This document shows positions 26,745 to 35,381 of a stretch of DNA of 64,000 nt, in pieces. The notes under the pieces were generated by a model. The model ran no database searches. It was not told where the DNA came from and was given only the letters and a program-made list of their open reading frames with translations. The DNA is taken from assembly GCA_963707075.1 (NCBI GenBank), contig CAVPOX010000006.1, positions 124,001 to 188,000 of the forward strand, in the 5' to 3' direction. The DNA is from CAXMQZ01 sp963707075 (lineage in GTDB: Bacteria > Acidobacteriota > Thermoanaerobaculia > Multivoradales > JAHEKO01). How positions within the stretch are numbered: the stretch's first letter is position 1; each line of letters begins with the position of its first letter. The position numbers and the translations under genes are program-made.

Positions 26745-27710
26745 ATGCACCGGGACCGCGAGCAGCGACGGTCGTCAGTCGTCAAGCTCGTTCTGGTTTG
26801 GGTGGTTTTGTGGCTCGCGGCGCCGGCGTGGCCGCAGACCGACTACAGCCGGCCGGTAGATGTCGCTCCAAGCGAAGAGGCGATCGGTGAAGGCTATGTC
26901 ACCCCGGAAGTCCAGCGCCCGCGTGCGACCAGCATCGAGCGGCAGATCCTCGACCTGGCGCTCCTGGCAGCGGCGCTGGGCCTGGCCGCCTGGATCGTCC
27001 TGGGCCGGCGCAGTCGCAAACTCGCCCTGACGCTGGCGGTGGTGTGCCTGGTCTATTTCGGGTTCATCCGCGAAGGGTGCATTTGTCCGATCGGATCGAT
27101 CCAGAATGTCACCACCGCGATGGTCGATCCCAACTACGCCATTCCCTACTTCGTGATCGGCATCTTCATGCTGCCTCTAGTGGCTGCCTTGTTTTTTGGC
27201 CGGGTCTTCTGCGGCGGGGTGTGCGCTTTGGGAGCGATTCAGGAGCTGGTGCTGCTCAAGCCGATCGAAGTACCACCGACAGTGGATCGCATTCTGCGCA
27301 GTTTCAAGTGGATATACCTGGCAGCGGCCATAGGTTTTGCCGTGCTGCCAGCGGTGAGTCGGGATTTCATTATCTGCCGATTCGATCCCTTTGTCGGGTT
27401 CTTCCGGTTTACCGGACCCTTTCACATGCTGGTGCTCGGCGGCGTATTCCTGGTCCTGGGAATCTTCGTCGGTCGTCCGTACTGCCGGTACCTCTGCCCT
27501 TACGGCGCTTTGCTGTCGGTGTTCTCGCGCTATGCCTGGAAAAGCGTTTCGATCACTCCCGACCGGGAGCTCGACTGCGGTCTTTGCCAGCAGGCCTGCC
27601 CCTACGGAGCCATCGAAGAGATGCGGGCGATCCGCACCACCTGCCTGAGTTGTGCTCGCTGCTACGGATCCTGCCCGGTGCATCTCAGTGAGGAGAAGGA
27701 GGCCGCGTGA
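26745..27710 (+). CDS. NapH/MauN-like membrane 4Fe-4S protein
   Basis: 321 residues from ATG at 26745, with GAGG 8 bases upstream; the frame is open earlier but overlaps the preceding gene. About six hydrophobic segments are seen, and the membrane carries Cys motifs GCICPIG, FCGGVCALG and YCRYLCPYG as in NapH/NosR-type quinol oxidation proteins. The cytoplasmic tail has two ferredoxin motifs (CGLCQQACPYGAI and CLSCARCYGSCP). It should move electrons between quinone and the periplasmic ferredoxin. The stop overlaps the next GTG. Confidence 0.85.
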   Translation: MHRDREQRRSSVVKLVLVWVVLWLAAPAWPQTDYSRPVDVAPSEEAIGEGYVTPEVQRPRATSIERQILDLALLAAALGLAAWIVLGRRSRKLALTLAVVCLVYFGFIREGCICPIGSIQNVTTAMVDPNYAIPYFVIGIFMLPLVAALFFGRVFCGGVCALGAIQELVLLKPIEVPPTVDRILRSFKWIYLAAAIGFAVLPAVSRDFIICRFDPFVGFFRFTGPFHMLVLGGVFLVLGIFVGRPYCRYLCPYGALLSVFSRYAWKSVSITPDRELDCGLCQQACPYGAIEEMRAIRTTCLSCARCYGSCPVHLSEEKEAA

Positions 27711-28603
27711 GGCGAGAGCAGGTGTCCCGCGCGACCTGGTGGATGGCGCTACTGGGCGCTATCGCGGTAGCGGCCTTCAGCGTGACACTGATCGCAGACG
27801 GCATCCGCGAGCGGGTCCGAGCGGCACAGGAGGCGGAGGTTGTCGAGGCGCTGGAGGTCAGGGTCCCGACCGAGGCGGCCGTGGCCGAGGAACTGGAGCA
27901 GGAGCTCGATAAGCAGACACAGCGATCGGTCGCCCGCGATCAACGCAATCAGCGACTCGCCTGGGGCCTGTTGATAAGCGCGGTCTTCTTTCTGGCCTCT
28001 GCGAAGGGGTACCAGGCCCTGCATCCGGCTCGCCGATCGACGCTGATTACGATAGGGAGACCTGCGGCTGGCAAGGTGGTGTCCGCCCGCGACAGTCAAC
28101 GACCTGCAGTCGCTGTCGCGGCGGCGTCAACGGACGCCCTCGATCTCGATGCGATCGACTCGATCATCGCTGCCATCGGGCGAGACCGCGAGGCAACGAT
28201 TCCCATCCTGCAGGCGATCCAGAGTCGTTATCGGTACCTCCCCGAAGCGGCGCTGCAACGGGTCTGCGAAGCGACCGAGATCGCTCCGGCCCAGATCATC
28301 GGTGTAGCGAGCTTCTATTCGCAGTTTCGGCGTGATCCGGTCGGCCAGCACCTGGTGCGGATTTGCCACGGTACGGCCTGTCATGTGGCGGGGATCGGCC
28401 CGATCATGGACGAGCTGCGGCGTCAGCTGCACCTGCCGCCCGATGCCGACACCGATCCCGAACGGAGGTTCACCATCGAGTCGGTGAATTGCCTGGGATG
28501 CTGCAGTCTGGCTCCGGTGATGATGATCGAAGACCATGTTGCGGGCCATTTGACGCCGACCAGTGCCTGGCAAGAGCTGGAAGCCGCGGAGACTGGATCG
28601 TGA
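27707..28603 (+). CDS. NuoE-like [2Fe-2S] protein with N-terminal membrane anchor
   Basis: 298 residues from GTG 27707 (GTGA overlap). The C-terminal half is a NuoE thioredoxin-like domain with C-x4-C (ICHGTACHV) and C-x3-C (NCLGCCS). Unusually, two transmembrane segments come first (WWMALLGAIAVAAFSVTLI and LAWGLLISAVFFLASA), with an acidic, coiled-coil-like section between them. Classical NuoE is soluble, so this one would tie the NADH-oxidising module to the membrane next to the NapH-like protein. The stop overlaps the next GTG. Confidence 0.8.
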   Translation: MRREQVSRATWWMALLGAIAVAAFSVTLIADGIRERVRAAQEAEVVEALEVRVPTEAAVAEELEQELDKQTQRSVARDQRNQRLAWGLLISAVFFLASAKGYQALHPARRSTLITIGRPAAGKVVSARDSQRPAVAVAAASTDALDLDAIDSIIAAIGRDREATIPILQAIQSRYRYLPEAALQRVCEATEIAPAQIIGVASFYSQFRRDPVGQHLVRICHGTACHVAGIGPIMDELRRQLHLPPDADTDPERRFTIESVNCLGCCSLAPVMMIEDHVAGHLTPTSAWQELEAAETGS

Positions 28604-30375
28604 GAACCTCGAACCACGGCAAGCCCGAGGTGCGGGTCGGTCTGGGCTCCTGTGGCATCGCGAACGGCGCCCGACCGGTCTGGGATCTGCTGCGCGAGGG
28701 TGCCAAGCAGGCTGGAGACATCCGGGTCGTCAAAGCCGTGGGCTGCGGCGGCAATTGCCACCGCGAGCCCCTGGTGGAGGTGGTGGATGCGGACGGGCAG
28801 CGCTCGGTCTACACACACGTGACTGCCGAGGTGGCCACGGCCATCCTGCAACAGCATGTCAAGCCGCGGCCCCTGTCGACGCGGATTCGATGGATGTGGG
28901 ATCGGTGGTCCAATCCGGCGCCTCCCGTTGCGTCGCGGGAAGCCGTCATCGATTCCGCGAGCCGGATCGTGCTCGAAAATTGTGGCGAGATCGATCCAGG
29001 GTCGCTGGCCGAGTATCAGGCTCGGCAGGGCTACGAGGCCCTCGAGACCTGTATGGCCTCGATGACGCCAGGGCAGGTCATCCAGATAGTCCTCGACTCC
29101 GGTTTACGGGGCAGGGGTGGCGCCGGGTTTCCTACGGGCCGCAAGTGGGACCTGGCGAGTCGGCAGCCGGCACCGAAGTATGTGGTCTGCAACGGCGACG
29201 AAGGGGATCCGGGCGCCTTCATGGATCGCCTGATTCTGGAATCGGATCCTCATCGGGTAGTCGAAGGGTTGGCAATCGCCGCCTGGGCGGTTGGCGCGGA
29301 GGAGGGGTTCTTCTACATCCGCGCCGAGTATCCGCAGGCGGTGAAGCGAATCCGCCAGGCGATCGACACCGCGCACAGGGCGGGCATTCTGCAGATCCCG
29401 ATGTCGGTCCGCGAGGGCGCGGGAGCTTTCGTCTGCGGTGAGGAGACGGCCCTGATCGCGTCTTTGGAGGGCCGTCGAGGCATGCCCCGGTTGCGACCGC
29501 CCTATCCCGTCGAGCAGGGATTTCGTGGCCACTCGACGGTGGTCAACAACGTCGAGACTCTGGCCAACGTTCCCTGGATCCTGCGCCGCGGGGCGCAGGC
29601 GTTTGCGAGCCTGGGAACGGAGACCAGCAAGGGCACCAAGGTCTTTGCACTGGCCGGCAAGATCCAGTTGGGCGGCCTCGTCGAGGTGCCGATGGGGGCG
29701 ACCATTCGGGAGATTGTGGAGGGGCACGGCGGCGGGGTGGCCCCCGGTCGCAAGTTCAAGGCCGTGCAACTTGGCGGTCCGTCAGGCGGCTGCTTGCCAG
29801 CATCCCTCGCCGACACGCCGGTCGACTACGAAGCGCTCGCTGAAACCGGTGCCATCATGGGATCCGGAGGCATGGTGGTGCTCGACGACCGCGATTGCAT
29901 GGTCGACATCGCCCGCTACTTCCTGGAGTTCACCTGTGAGGAGTCGTGCGGCAAGTGCACCTTCTGCAGGATCGGAACGCGGCGGATGCTGGAGATCCTG
30001 GAACGACTCTGCGCCGGCGAAGGCCGCCAGGGCGACCTGGAGTCTCTGGAAGAACTGGCCGACCGGGTGCACCGCACCAGTCTCTGCGGACTCGGCCAGA
30101 CCGCGCCAAACCCGGTCAAGACCGCGCTGCGCTACTTCCGCGAGGAGTTCGAGGCCCACCTGCATGAGCGTCGCTGCCCGGCCGGTCGCTGTGCCGCCCT
30201 GGTCAAGTACGAGATCAACGAGGCCTGCATCGGCTGCACATTGTGCGCGCAGGCTTGTCCGGTCGATGCCATCGAGGCCAAGCCCTATGAGCTGCACGTC
30301 ATCGACGACGAAGCTTGCGTGCGTTGCGGGGCCTGCCTGGACGTCTGCGAGGACGACGCGGTCGAGGTGAACTGA
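28600..30375 (+). CDS. NuoF-like NADH-binding flavoprotein (HndC/HydB type)
   Basis: 591 residues from GTG 28600 (GTGA). A short N-terminal thioredoxin-like domain (GLGSCGIANGARP, VGCGGNCHREPLVEV) precedes the NuoF body: FMN loop GLRGRGGAGFPTGRKWD, NGDEGDPGAFMDR, NADH loop GAGAFVCGEETALIASLEG, and the [4Fe-4S] motif ESCGKCTFCRIGT. Two C-terminal ferredoxin clusters (CIGCTLCAQACPVDA and CVRCGACLDVCEDDA) match HndC/HydB proteins of electron-bifurcating enzymes. It would oxidise NAD(P)H in the cytoplasm. Confidence 0.9.
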   Translation: MRTSNHGKPEVRVGLGSCGIANGARPVWDLLREGAKQAGDIRVVKAVGCGGNCHREPLVEVVDADGQRSVYTHVTAEVATAILQQHVKPRPLSTRIRWMWDRWSNPAPPVASREAVIDSASRIVLENCGEIDPGSLAEYQARQGYEALETCMASMTPGQVIQIVLDSGLRGRGGAGFPTGRKWDLASRQPAPKYVVCNGDEGDPGAFMDRLILESDPHRVVEGLAIAAWAVGAEEGFFYIRAEYPQAVKRIRQAIDTAHRAGILQIPMSVREGAGAFVCGEETALIASLEGRRGMPRLRPPYPVEQGFRGHSTVVNNVETLANVPWILRRGAQAFASLGTETSKGTKVFALAGKIQLGGLVEVPMGATIREIVEGHGGGVAPGRKFKAVQLGGPSGGCLPASLADTPVDYEALAETGAIMGSGGMVVLDDRDCMVDIARYFLEFTCEESCGKCTFCRIGTRRMLEILERLCAGEGRQGDLESLEELADRVHRTSLCGLGQTAPNPVKTALRYFREEFEAHLHERRCPAGRCAALVKYEINEACIGCTLCAQACPVDAIEAKPYELHVIDDEACVRCGACLDVCEDDAVEVN

Positions 30376-30376
30376 G

Positions 30377-32584
30377 ATGGCATCGACGCTCAAACGGCTG
30401 GTGATCGACGGGCACGAGATCGAGGTGCCGGAAGGCTCCACCGTGCTGGAGGCGGCAAGGCGGTTGGGCATCGTCATCCCGACGCTGTGCCATGTAGAAG
30501 GGCTCGAGCCGGCAGCGTCGTGTTTCCTCTGTTCGGTCCAGATCGAGGGGCATCGCGGCCTGTCGCCGGCCTGTGCCATGCCGGTGGCCGAGGGCATGCA
30601 GGTCACTACCAACAGCGACGATGTGCGGGCCTCCCGCCGCATGGCCCTGGAGTTGTTGCTGTCGGACCACGCCGGTGACTGCATTGCACCCTGCTCGGCT
30701 CAGTGTCCCGCGGGACTGGACATCCCTGGCTTTCTCTATCCGCTGGCGGCCGGCAATCCTGGCGAGGCCATGGAAGTCCTGCTGGATCGGCTGCCGATGT
30801 CTGGTGCGCTCGGCCGAATCTGCCCGCGCCTTTGTGAGCAGCACTGCCGTCGCGGCCACCACGACGCGGGTCTGGCGATCGGTCAGTTACACCGGTGGGT
30901 CGCCGACTGGAACCGTGACGCCCCGGATGCCAGGCACCCGCAGAAAGGACCGGACACAGGAAAGTCTGTGGCCATTATCGGTGCGGGTCCTGCCGGGCTG
31001 ACGGCCGCCTTCTACCTGTTGCAGGCGGGCCATGCGGTTTCCCTCTACGATGCGCAAGCGGATCCCGGCGGCATGCTGCGCTACGGAATACCCAGCTACA
31101 GATTGCCCAGAGGCCCTCTCGACGACGAGATCGACATGGTCCGCGCTATGGGCGGCGAGTTTCGCATGGGCCGATGTTGGGGGACCGATTTCAATCTCGA
31201 CGATCTGCTCGATTGGCACGATGCCGCCTTCGTGGCAATCGGCGCCCAGCTCTCGCGCGGTCTGGGATGCGCAGGGGACGGCCTCGCCCGACACGGGATC
31301 GATCTGCTGGCAGAGATTGCCAAGGGGGACTTACCCGACCTGGGCTCGCGGGTCCTGGTCGTTGGTGGTGGCAACACAGCGATGGACGTGGCGCGCTCGA
31401 GCCTGCGCCTGGGCGCGCGAGCGCAGGTGGTCTACCGCCGCACCCGGCGAGAGATGCCGTGCCTCCTGGAGGAGGTCGAGGGGGCCGAGGAGGAAGGGGT
31501 CGAGATCGAGTACCTGGTGGCACCCAGCCGGCTCGAACGGCTCCCCAGCGGAGAGATCGAGCTGGTCTGTCAGCGCATGGAGCTCGGGGCCCCCGATGCG
31601 TCGGGCAGGCGCCGCCCCGTACCGATCGAGGGTGCCGAGACCACCTACCGATGCGACACGGTGGTTGCCGCGATCGGGCAACAGGTCGAGACCGCTTTGG
31701 CCGTGCAGGAGGGGCTCGAAGCGACCTCGTGGGGAATCGCGGTCGATCAGCACACCCTCGAAACCAGTCGAGCGGGTGTCTTTGCAGGCGGTGATGCCGT
31801 CCTGGGCGCCGACCTGGCGGTGCGAGCTGTGGCGGCCGGCCGACGCGCAGCCGCGTCGATCGACCAGTACCTGGCCGGCCGTCCTGTCGTCGGACTCGAG
31901 GAACCGGTCAACGTCACGCTGCAGCCGATGGACGACCAGGAGTTGGCCGCGATCTTTCGCAATATCGAGCAGCACCCGCAGGAGAACATCCCTGAGCTCG
32001 ATCCAACACAGCGACGGGCTTCCTTCGAGGAGATTGTCGCGAGCTTCGACCGCGACACCGCGATGGAAGAGGCGAAGCGCTGCATGAGCTGTGGCTGCAC
32101 CGCGGCAGTGGGTTGCAGCGTGCGGCGATGGGCAACCGAGTACGAGGCGGTCCCGACCCGCTTTCTGGGGGCGCGACGGCGCTATGAGCGGGACGACTCG
32201 CATCCAGAGGTGATCTACGAGCCAGGCAAGTGCATCCTCTGCGATGCGTGCGTCCGTATCGCGGAGGAGTCGGAGGAGGTGCTCGGTGTGGCCCTGGTGG
32301 GTCGCGGATTCCAGGTCGCCATGGGAGTCCCGTTCGATCGCCCCCTGTCGGAAGGTCTACGCCAGGTGGCCGAGCAGTGTGCGGCTGCCTGCCCGACGGG
32401 TGCTCTGGAGATTCGTCGCCTGCGGTCGTGCGATCTGGCCGGCTGCGGCGGTGGTGGGGGAGGCGGGGGGGAGCAGTTGGTCACACTGGGCGGCAGGGGC
32501 GCCAAGCCGGGGCCTCTCGGCCAGGCAGTCAGACGTACTTCTCGAGCAGATCGCGCCACGGACCCGCGGCCTGCAGGCGATTGA
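30377..32584 (+). CDS. [2Fe-2S]/FAD oxidoreductase, GltD-like (NuoG/NfnB relative)
   Basis: 735 residues. A plant-type [2Fe-2S] domain at 1-80 (CHVEGLEPAASCFLCSVQIEG) is followed by the GltD-type cluster region (CPRLCEQHCRRG), an FAD loop VAIIGAGPAGLTAAFYLL and an NAD(P) loop VLVVGGGNTAMDVARS, then more Cys motifs (CMSCGC, CILCDAC, CAAACPTGA). The tail has a run of eight glycines after CDLAGC and overlaps the opposite ABC1 gene by 56 bp. It should be the pyridine nucleotide/FAD hub of the unit, last gene of seven. Confidence 0.85.
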   Translation: MASTLKRLVIDGHEIEVPEGSTVLEAARRLGIVIPTLCHVEGLEPAASCFLCSVQIEGHRGLSPACAMPVAEGMQVTTNSDDVRASRRMALELLLSDHAGDCIAPCSAQCPAGLDIPGFLYPLAAGNPGEAMEVLLDRLPMSGALGRICPRLCEQHCRRGHHDAGLAIGQLHRWVADWNRDAPDARHPQKGPDTGKSVAIIGAGPAGLTAAFYLLQAGHAVSLYDAQADPGGMLRYGIPSYRLPRGPLDDEIDMVRAMGGEFRMGRCWGTDFNLDDLLDWHDAAFVAIGAQLSRGLGCAGDGLARHGIDLLAEIAKGDLPDLGSRVLVVGGGNTAMDVARSSLRLGARAQVVYRRTRREMPCLLEEVEGAEEEGVEIEYLVAPSRLERLPSGEIELVCQRMELGAPDASGRRRPVPIEGAETTYRCDTVVAAIGQQVETALAVQEGLEATSWGIAVDQHTLETSRAGVFAGGDAVLGADLAVRAVAAGRRAAASIDQYLAGRPVVGLEEPVNVTLQPMDDQELAAIFRNIEQHPQENIPELDPTQRRASFEEIVASFDRDTAMEEAKRCMSCGCTAAVGCSVRRWATEYEAVPTRFLGARRRYERDDSHPEVIYEPGKCILCDACVRIAEESEEVLGVALVGRGFQVAMGVPFDRPLSEGLRQVAEQCAAACPTGALEIRRLRSCDLAGCGGGGGGGGEQLVTLGGRGAKPGPLGQAVRRTSRADRATDPRPAGD

Positions 32585-33833
32585 GGTTGCCAAAGTGCCC
32601 GGCCAGGGCGCGATCGATGAAGATGATGTCCTGGGGGAGGTAGACATCGGTCGCTTCGGACCAGTTCGCGGCGCCCAGGTCCATGATCTTGCGATACATC
32701 TCTTCGTCCTCACCGAATACGTACGGCGGGTCTTCACGGACGATCTGTCCAAAAAGGTCGACGTAGGAGTCACAGATCTCCCGGGGTACCGGCTCGCCGC
32801 TGGTCTTGTAAAAGCCGATCCTTTTCAGCAGCGTCGGGATTGCCTCTCGGTGATCATCGATGACCGCGCGCACCAGGGCGGCATAGCCGTCGGACATGAC
32901 TTCAGGGACTCTCTTGACGCAGCCGAAGTCGTAGACGATGACCCGGCCATCCTCGCGGAAGGCGAAGTTGGCCAGGTTGGGGTCGGCGTGTAGCCAGCGC
33001 AGTTGGAAGAGACCGCGCATCTGGAAGTCGAAGAGTACCTGCCCCCACCGGTTCTTGAGCTCCTGGGGAAAACGATCGGAACAGGCCTCCTCCGGCCGGA
33101 TCCCGTAGAGGTACTCCATGGTGAGCACGCGTTTCGTCGAGAGCTCGTCCACGACAGTCGGGATCAGCACTTCTGGCATGTCGGCGTAGAGCTCGGCTGT
33201 CCTCTTCATGTTCTGCGCTTCGTGTTCGTAGTCGAGCTCCTCGAGGAGATGATCACGGACCTCGGCCCACAGGGGCTCGAAGTCGCCGTCGGAGAAGAGG
33301 GCAAAGATGGAGCCCAGTAACCGTTTGAGGTTTTTTAGGTCGGCCCGCACGATCTCGTCGATCAGGGGGTACTGGATCTTGACGGCCACCCGACGCCCGT
33401 CGTGCAACCTGGCTTTGTGAACCTGACCGATCGAGGCGGCGGCATAGGCCTCCTCGTCGAACTCGAGGAAGAGCGCGTCGACCTTGCCCCCCAGCGAACC
33501 CTCGAGCTCGTACCGCATGACCTCCGGGGGAACGCGCGGGGCCTCCTGCTGGAGATCGCGCAGGACTTCGGCTACCTCCGGCGGCAGCATCCCTTCGTGC
33601 AGGCTGAGCATCTGACCCACCTTCATGGCGGCACCCTTCATCTCCCCGAGTGTCTCGACGATTCGGGCAGCGTTCTTGACGAGGTTCTCCGTGCGGCGCA
33701 TCTGCTTGGTGGGCCCTGCCATTGCGAAGTCGACGGCCCGCTCGGTCAGGACCGAGGCACCGACGCGGCCCATCAGTCCACCCAGCTTGACAAATCGTCC
33801 GACAGAAGAGGTGGTGGGGCGTCTGCGGCTCAT
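32529..33833 (-). CDS. ABC1/UbiB family atypical kinase
   Basis: 434 residues. The family's KxGQ signature is clear (KGAAMKVGQMLS near 68), with AAASIGQVHKARL, VAVKIQYP for nucleotide binding, and the metal loop IVYDFGCVKRVP. The catalytic-loop motif reads HADPNLANF where most members have HADPHPGN. Such proteins support ubiquinone or other isoprenoid-quinone metabolism at the membrane, though biochemical roles remain debated. It converges with the FAD oxidoreductase, overlapping its 3' end. Confidence 0.88.
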   Translation of the reverse strand: MSRRRPTTSSVGRFVKLGGLMGRVGASVLTERAVDFAMAGPTKQMRRTENLVKNAARIVETLGEMKGAAMKVGQMLSLHEGMLPPEVAEVLRDLQQEAPRVPPEVMRYELEGSLGGKVDALFLEFDEEAYAAASIGQVHKARLHDGRRVAVKIQYPLIDEIVRADLKNLKRLLGSIFALFSDGDFEPLWAEVRDHLLEELDYEHEAQNMKRTAELYADMPEVLIPTVVDELSTKRVLTMEYLYGIRPEEACSDRFPQELKNRWGQVLFDFQMRGLFQLRWLHADPNLANFAFREDGRVIVYDFGCVKRVPEVMSDGYAALVRAVIDDHREAIPTLLKRIGFYKTSGEPVPREICDSYVDLFGQIVREDPPYVFGEDEEMYRKIMDLGAANWSEATDVYLPQDIIFIDRALAGHFGNLNRLQAAGPWRDLLEKYV

Positions 33834-33933
33834 GATCGCGCGATGCTACCGTGCCTGGCGGGCAAACCGTAAACAACCGGTTCCCGCGTCGGGCTACCTC
33901 CGGCAACCCCGGCGCGCCAGGCAGGAGCGCCGC

Positions 33934-34755
33934 TCAGGTGACGTATCGCAGGCGGATGCTTCCCTTGAAGCGGGTCGCACAGGCCTGTTCCTCTTCGCTG
34001 CCGCTGCACGAGGTGTCGATTTCGCGCGAGGTGGATCGGTCCTCGACCATCTCCGTGATGAGCTCTCCCAGATCGAGACCCCCGCCACAGATGGACGCGT
34101 TGCCGCAGTGGATACTGCCCACGTAGGTCTGAGGCCAGGCAAAGCCTCGGGGCCGCGCCTCGAAATGCGTGCCTGGACCCTGCTCGGTCAACTCGACATC
34201 GATACGGCTGACATCCGGGAAAGGAATCGGCATGGCGTACTTCATGATCTGTTCGAGTCGCTGCGCAGAGATCGGCGGATCTTTGAGGATCGAGCGGATC
34301 TTCCTGGCGGAGAGCCTCTGGGCCTCGAGGAGTGCCGTGGCCACGGCCTCCACGCGCATCCAGAGGTTCTCGTGCTCGAGCTCCTGGTCGGTCTGAATCT
34401 CGAGCAGATGCAGGTAGGCCTCGGTCTCCCGATCCGAGGCGGTGAAGCCGCCGATCAAGCTCGTGGCCACGCGGTAGTCGTGATCTCCATCGGCTCGCCA
34501 GTGGCTGCGTGGTCTGTAGCGGCGCTGCGCCCGCGGTCCGGCGAGCCAGACGCGGACGAGTCTTTGCATGCGGCTGACATTCTTGGGCCGCTGTTCGAGA
34601 TCGAGGCTGCAATGCGGCACGATCTCCCGCATCGACTCGAGAGCCCCGGTGTCCTCCTCGAGCAGCGATAGTGCCGGGATCGCCACGCCTTCGCACCAGC
34701 ACATGACGGCATGGCCGGCATCGTGAAAGGCATGGGTCTTGGACTTTCTGGCCAT
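33934..34755 (-). CDS. Stand-alone M41-like (FtsH-peptidase-like) protein
   Basis: 273 residues from ATG at 34755 (GTG 34848 lacks a ribosome site). The start FHDAGHAVMCW matches the FtsH zinc motif HEAGHA, but has Asp12 in place of the catalytic Glu between His11 and His15. Later, LAGPRAQRRYRP and GDHDYRVAT match the family's GGRAAE and SNDLxRAT regions, so Asp93 could be the third ligand. No AAA domain is present. The C-terminus (AWPQTYVGSIHCGNASICGG) is of unknown type. May be an inactive or altered peptidase. Confidence 0.6.
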   Translation of the reverse strand: MARKSKTHAFHDAGHAVMCWCEGVAIPALSLLEEDTGALESMREIVPHCSLDLEQRPKNVSRMQRLVRVWLAGPRAQRRYRPRSHWRADGDHDYRVATSLIGGFTASDRETEAYLHLLEIQTDQELEHENLWMRVEAVATALLEAQRLSARKIRSILKDPPISAQRLEQIMKYAMPIPFPDVSRIDVELTEQGPGTHFEARPRGFAWPQTYVGSIHCGNASICGGGLDLGELITEMVEDRSTSREIDTSCSGSEEEQACATRFKGSIRLRYVT

Positions 34756-34883
34756 GGCGCTCGGTCCCACCCGCGACAATTCGCCGGCGTAGGTCGGGTC
34801 GAGCCTACGATCCCATTTGACGCCCAGGTGCGCTATGGAGGCTTTCACGCCAGCATCGACGCAGTTCGATGGGCCTATTCGCC

Positions 34884-35345
34884 CTACTCTTTGCAGCCCA
34901 CCATGCGCCAGATCTTGTCACCCAGGGGATGTTCGCGGGATCCCGGAATCTCCCCGGACGTCCAGTCGGCCTGGCCGAGACCGTCGATAAACAGGAGCAG
35001 AGAACCGGCGGCGGTCTTCGTTGCTCGCAGGTCCGCGTCAAAGAAGTAGGCGGAATGATCCTCGTCGGCCGAGACCATCGACACGGTCCCGTATCCGGAT
35101 AGGGCAAAGACTTCGAGCTCGAAGAAAGCTCCCCGGGCCTCGTGGAGGATTCTGACGACCGCCAGCTGCTGAACCGGGCTGCCTGGCGGTGGAGGATCGA
35201 ATTCGAGAACGAACCCTTGCTTCTCGACGTCTTCATAACTGCGCAGCTCGAGGGGACAGTCGGCCAGCAAGGGCAGTGCCGAGGCCAGCACAATGAGAGC
35301 GCTCAGCAGGAGCGCTCGCAGGGGGGTGCCGTGGAATACCAGCAT
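34884..35345 (-). CDS. Secreted hypothetical protein
   Basis: 153 residues with a signal peptide (LRALLLSALIVLASALPLLA) and a mature part holding two Cys (ADCPLELRSYED, WRMVGCKE) that could pair. Strand-rich throughout (VQQLAVVRILHEARGAFFEL). It lies between the M41-like gene and the MA-type peptidase, all on the minus strand. No family recognised. Confidence 0.55.
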   Translation of the reverse strand: MLVFHGTPLRALLLSALIVLASALPLLADCPLELRSYEDVEKQGFVLEFDPPPPGSPVQQLAVVRILHEARGAFFELEVFALSGYGTVSMVSADEDHSAYFFDADLRATKTAAGSLLLFIDGLGQADWTSGEIPGSREHPLGDKIWRMVGCKE

Positions 35346-35381
35346 GGTTTTCGTCTCTTTTCCGATCCTGAGATCGAGCGC

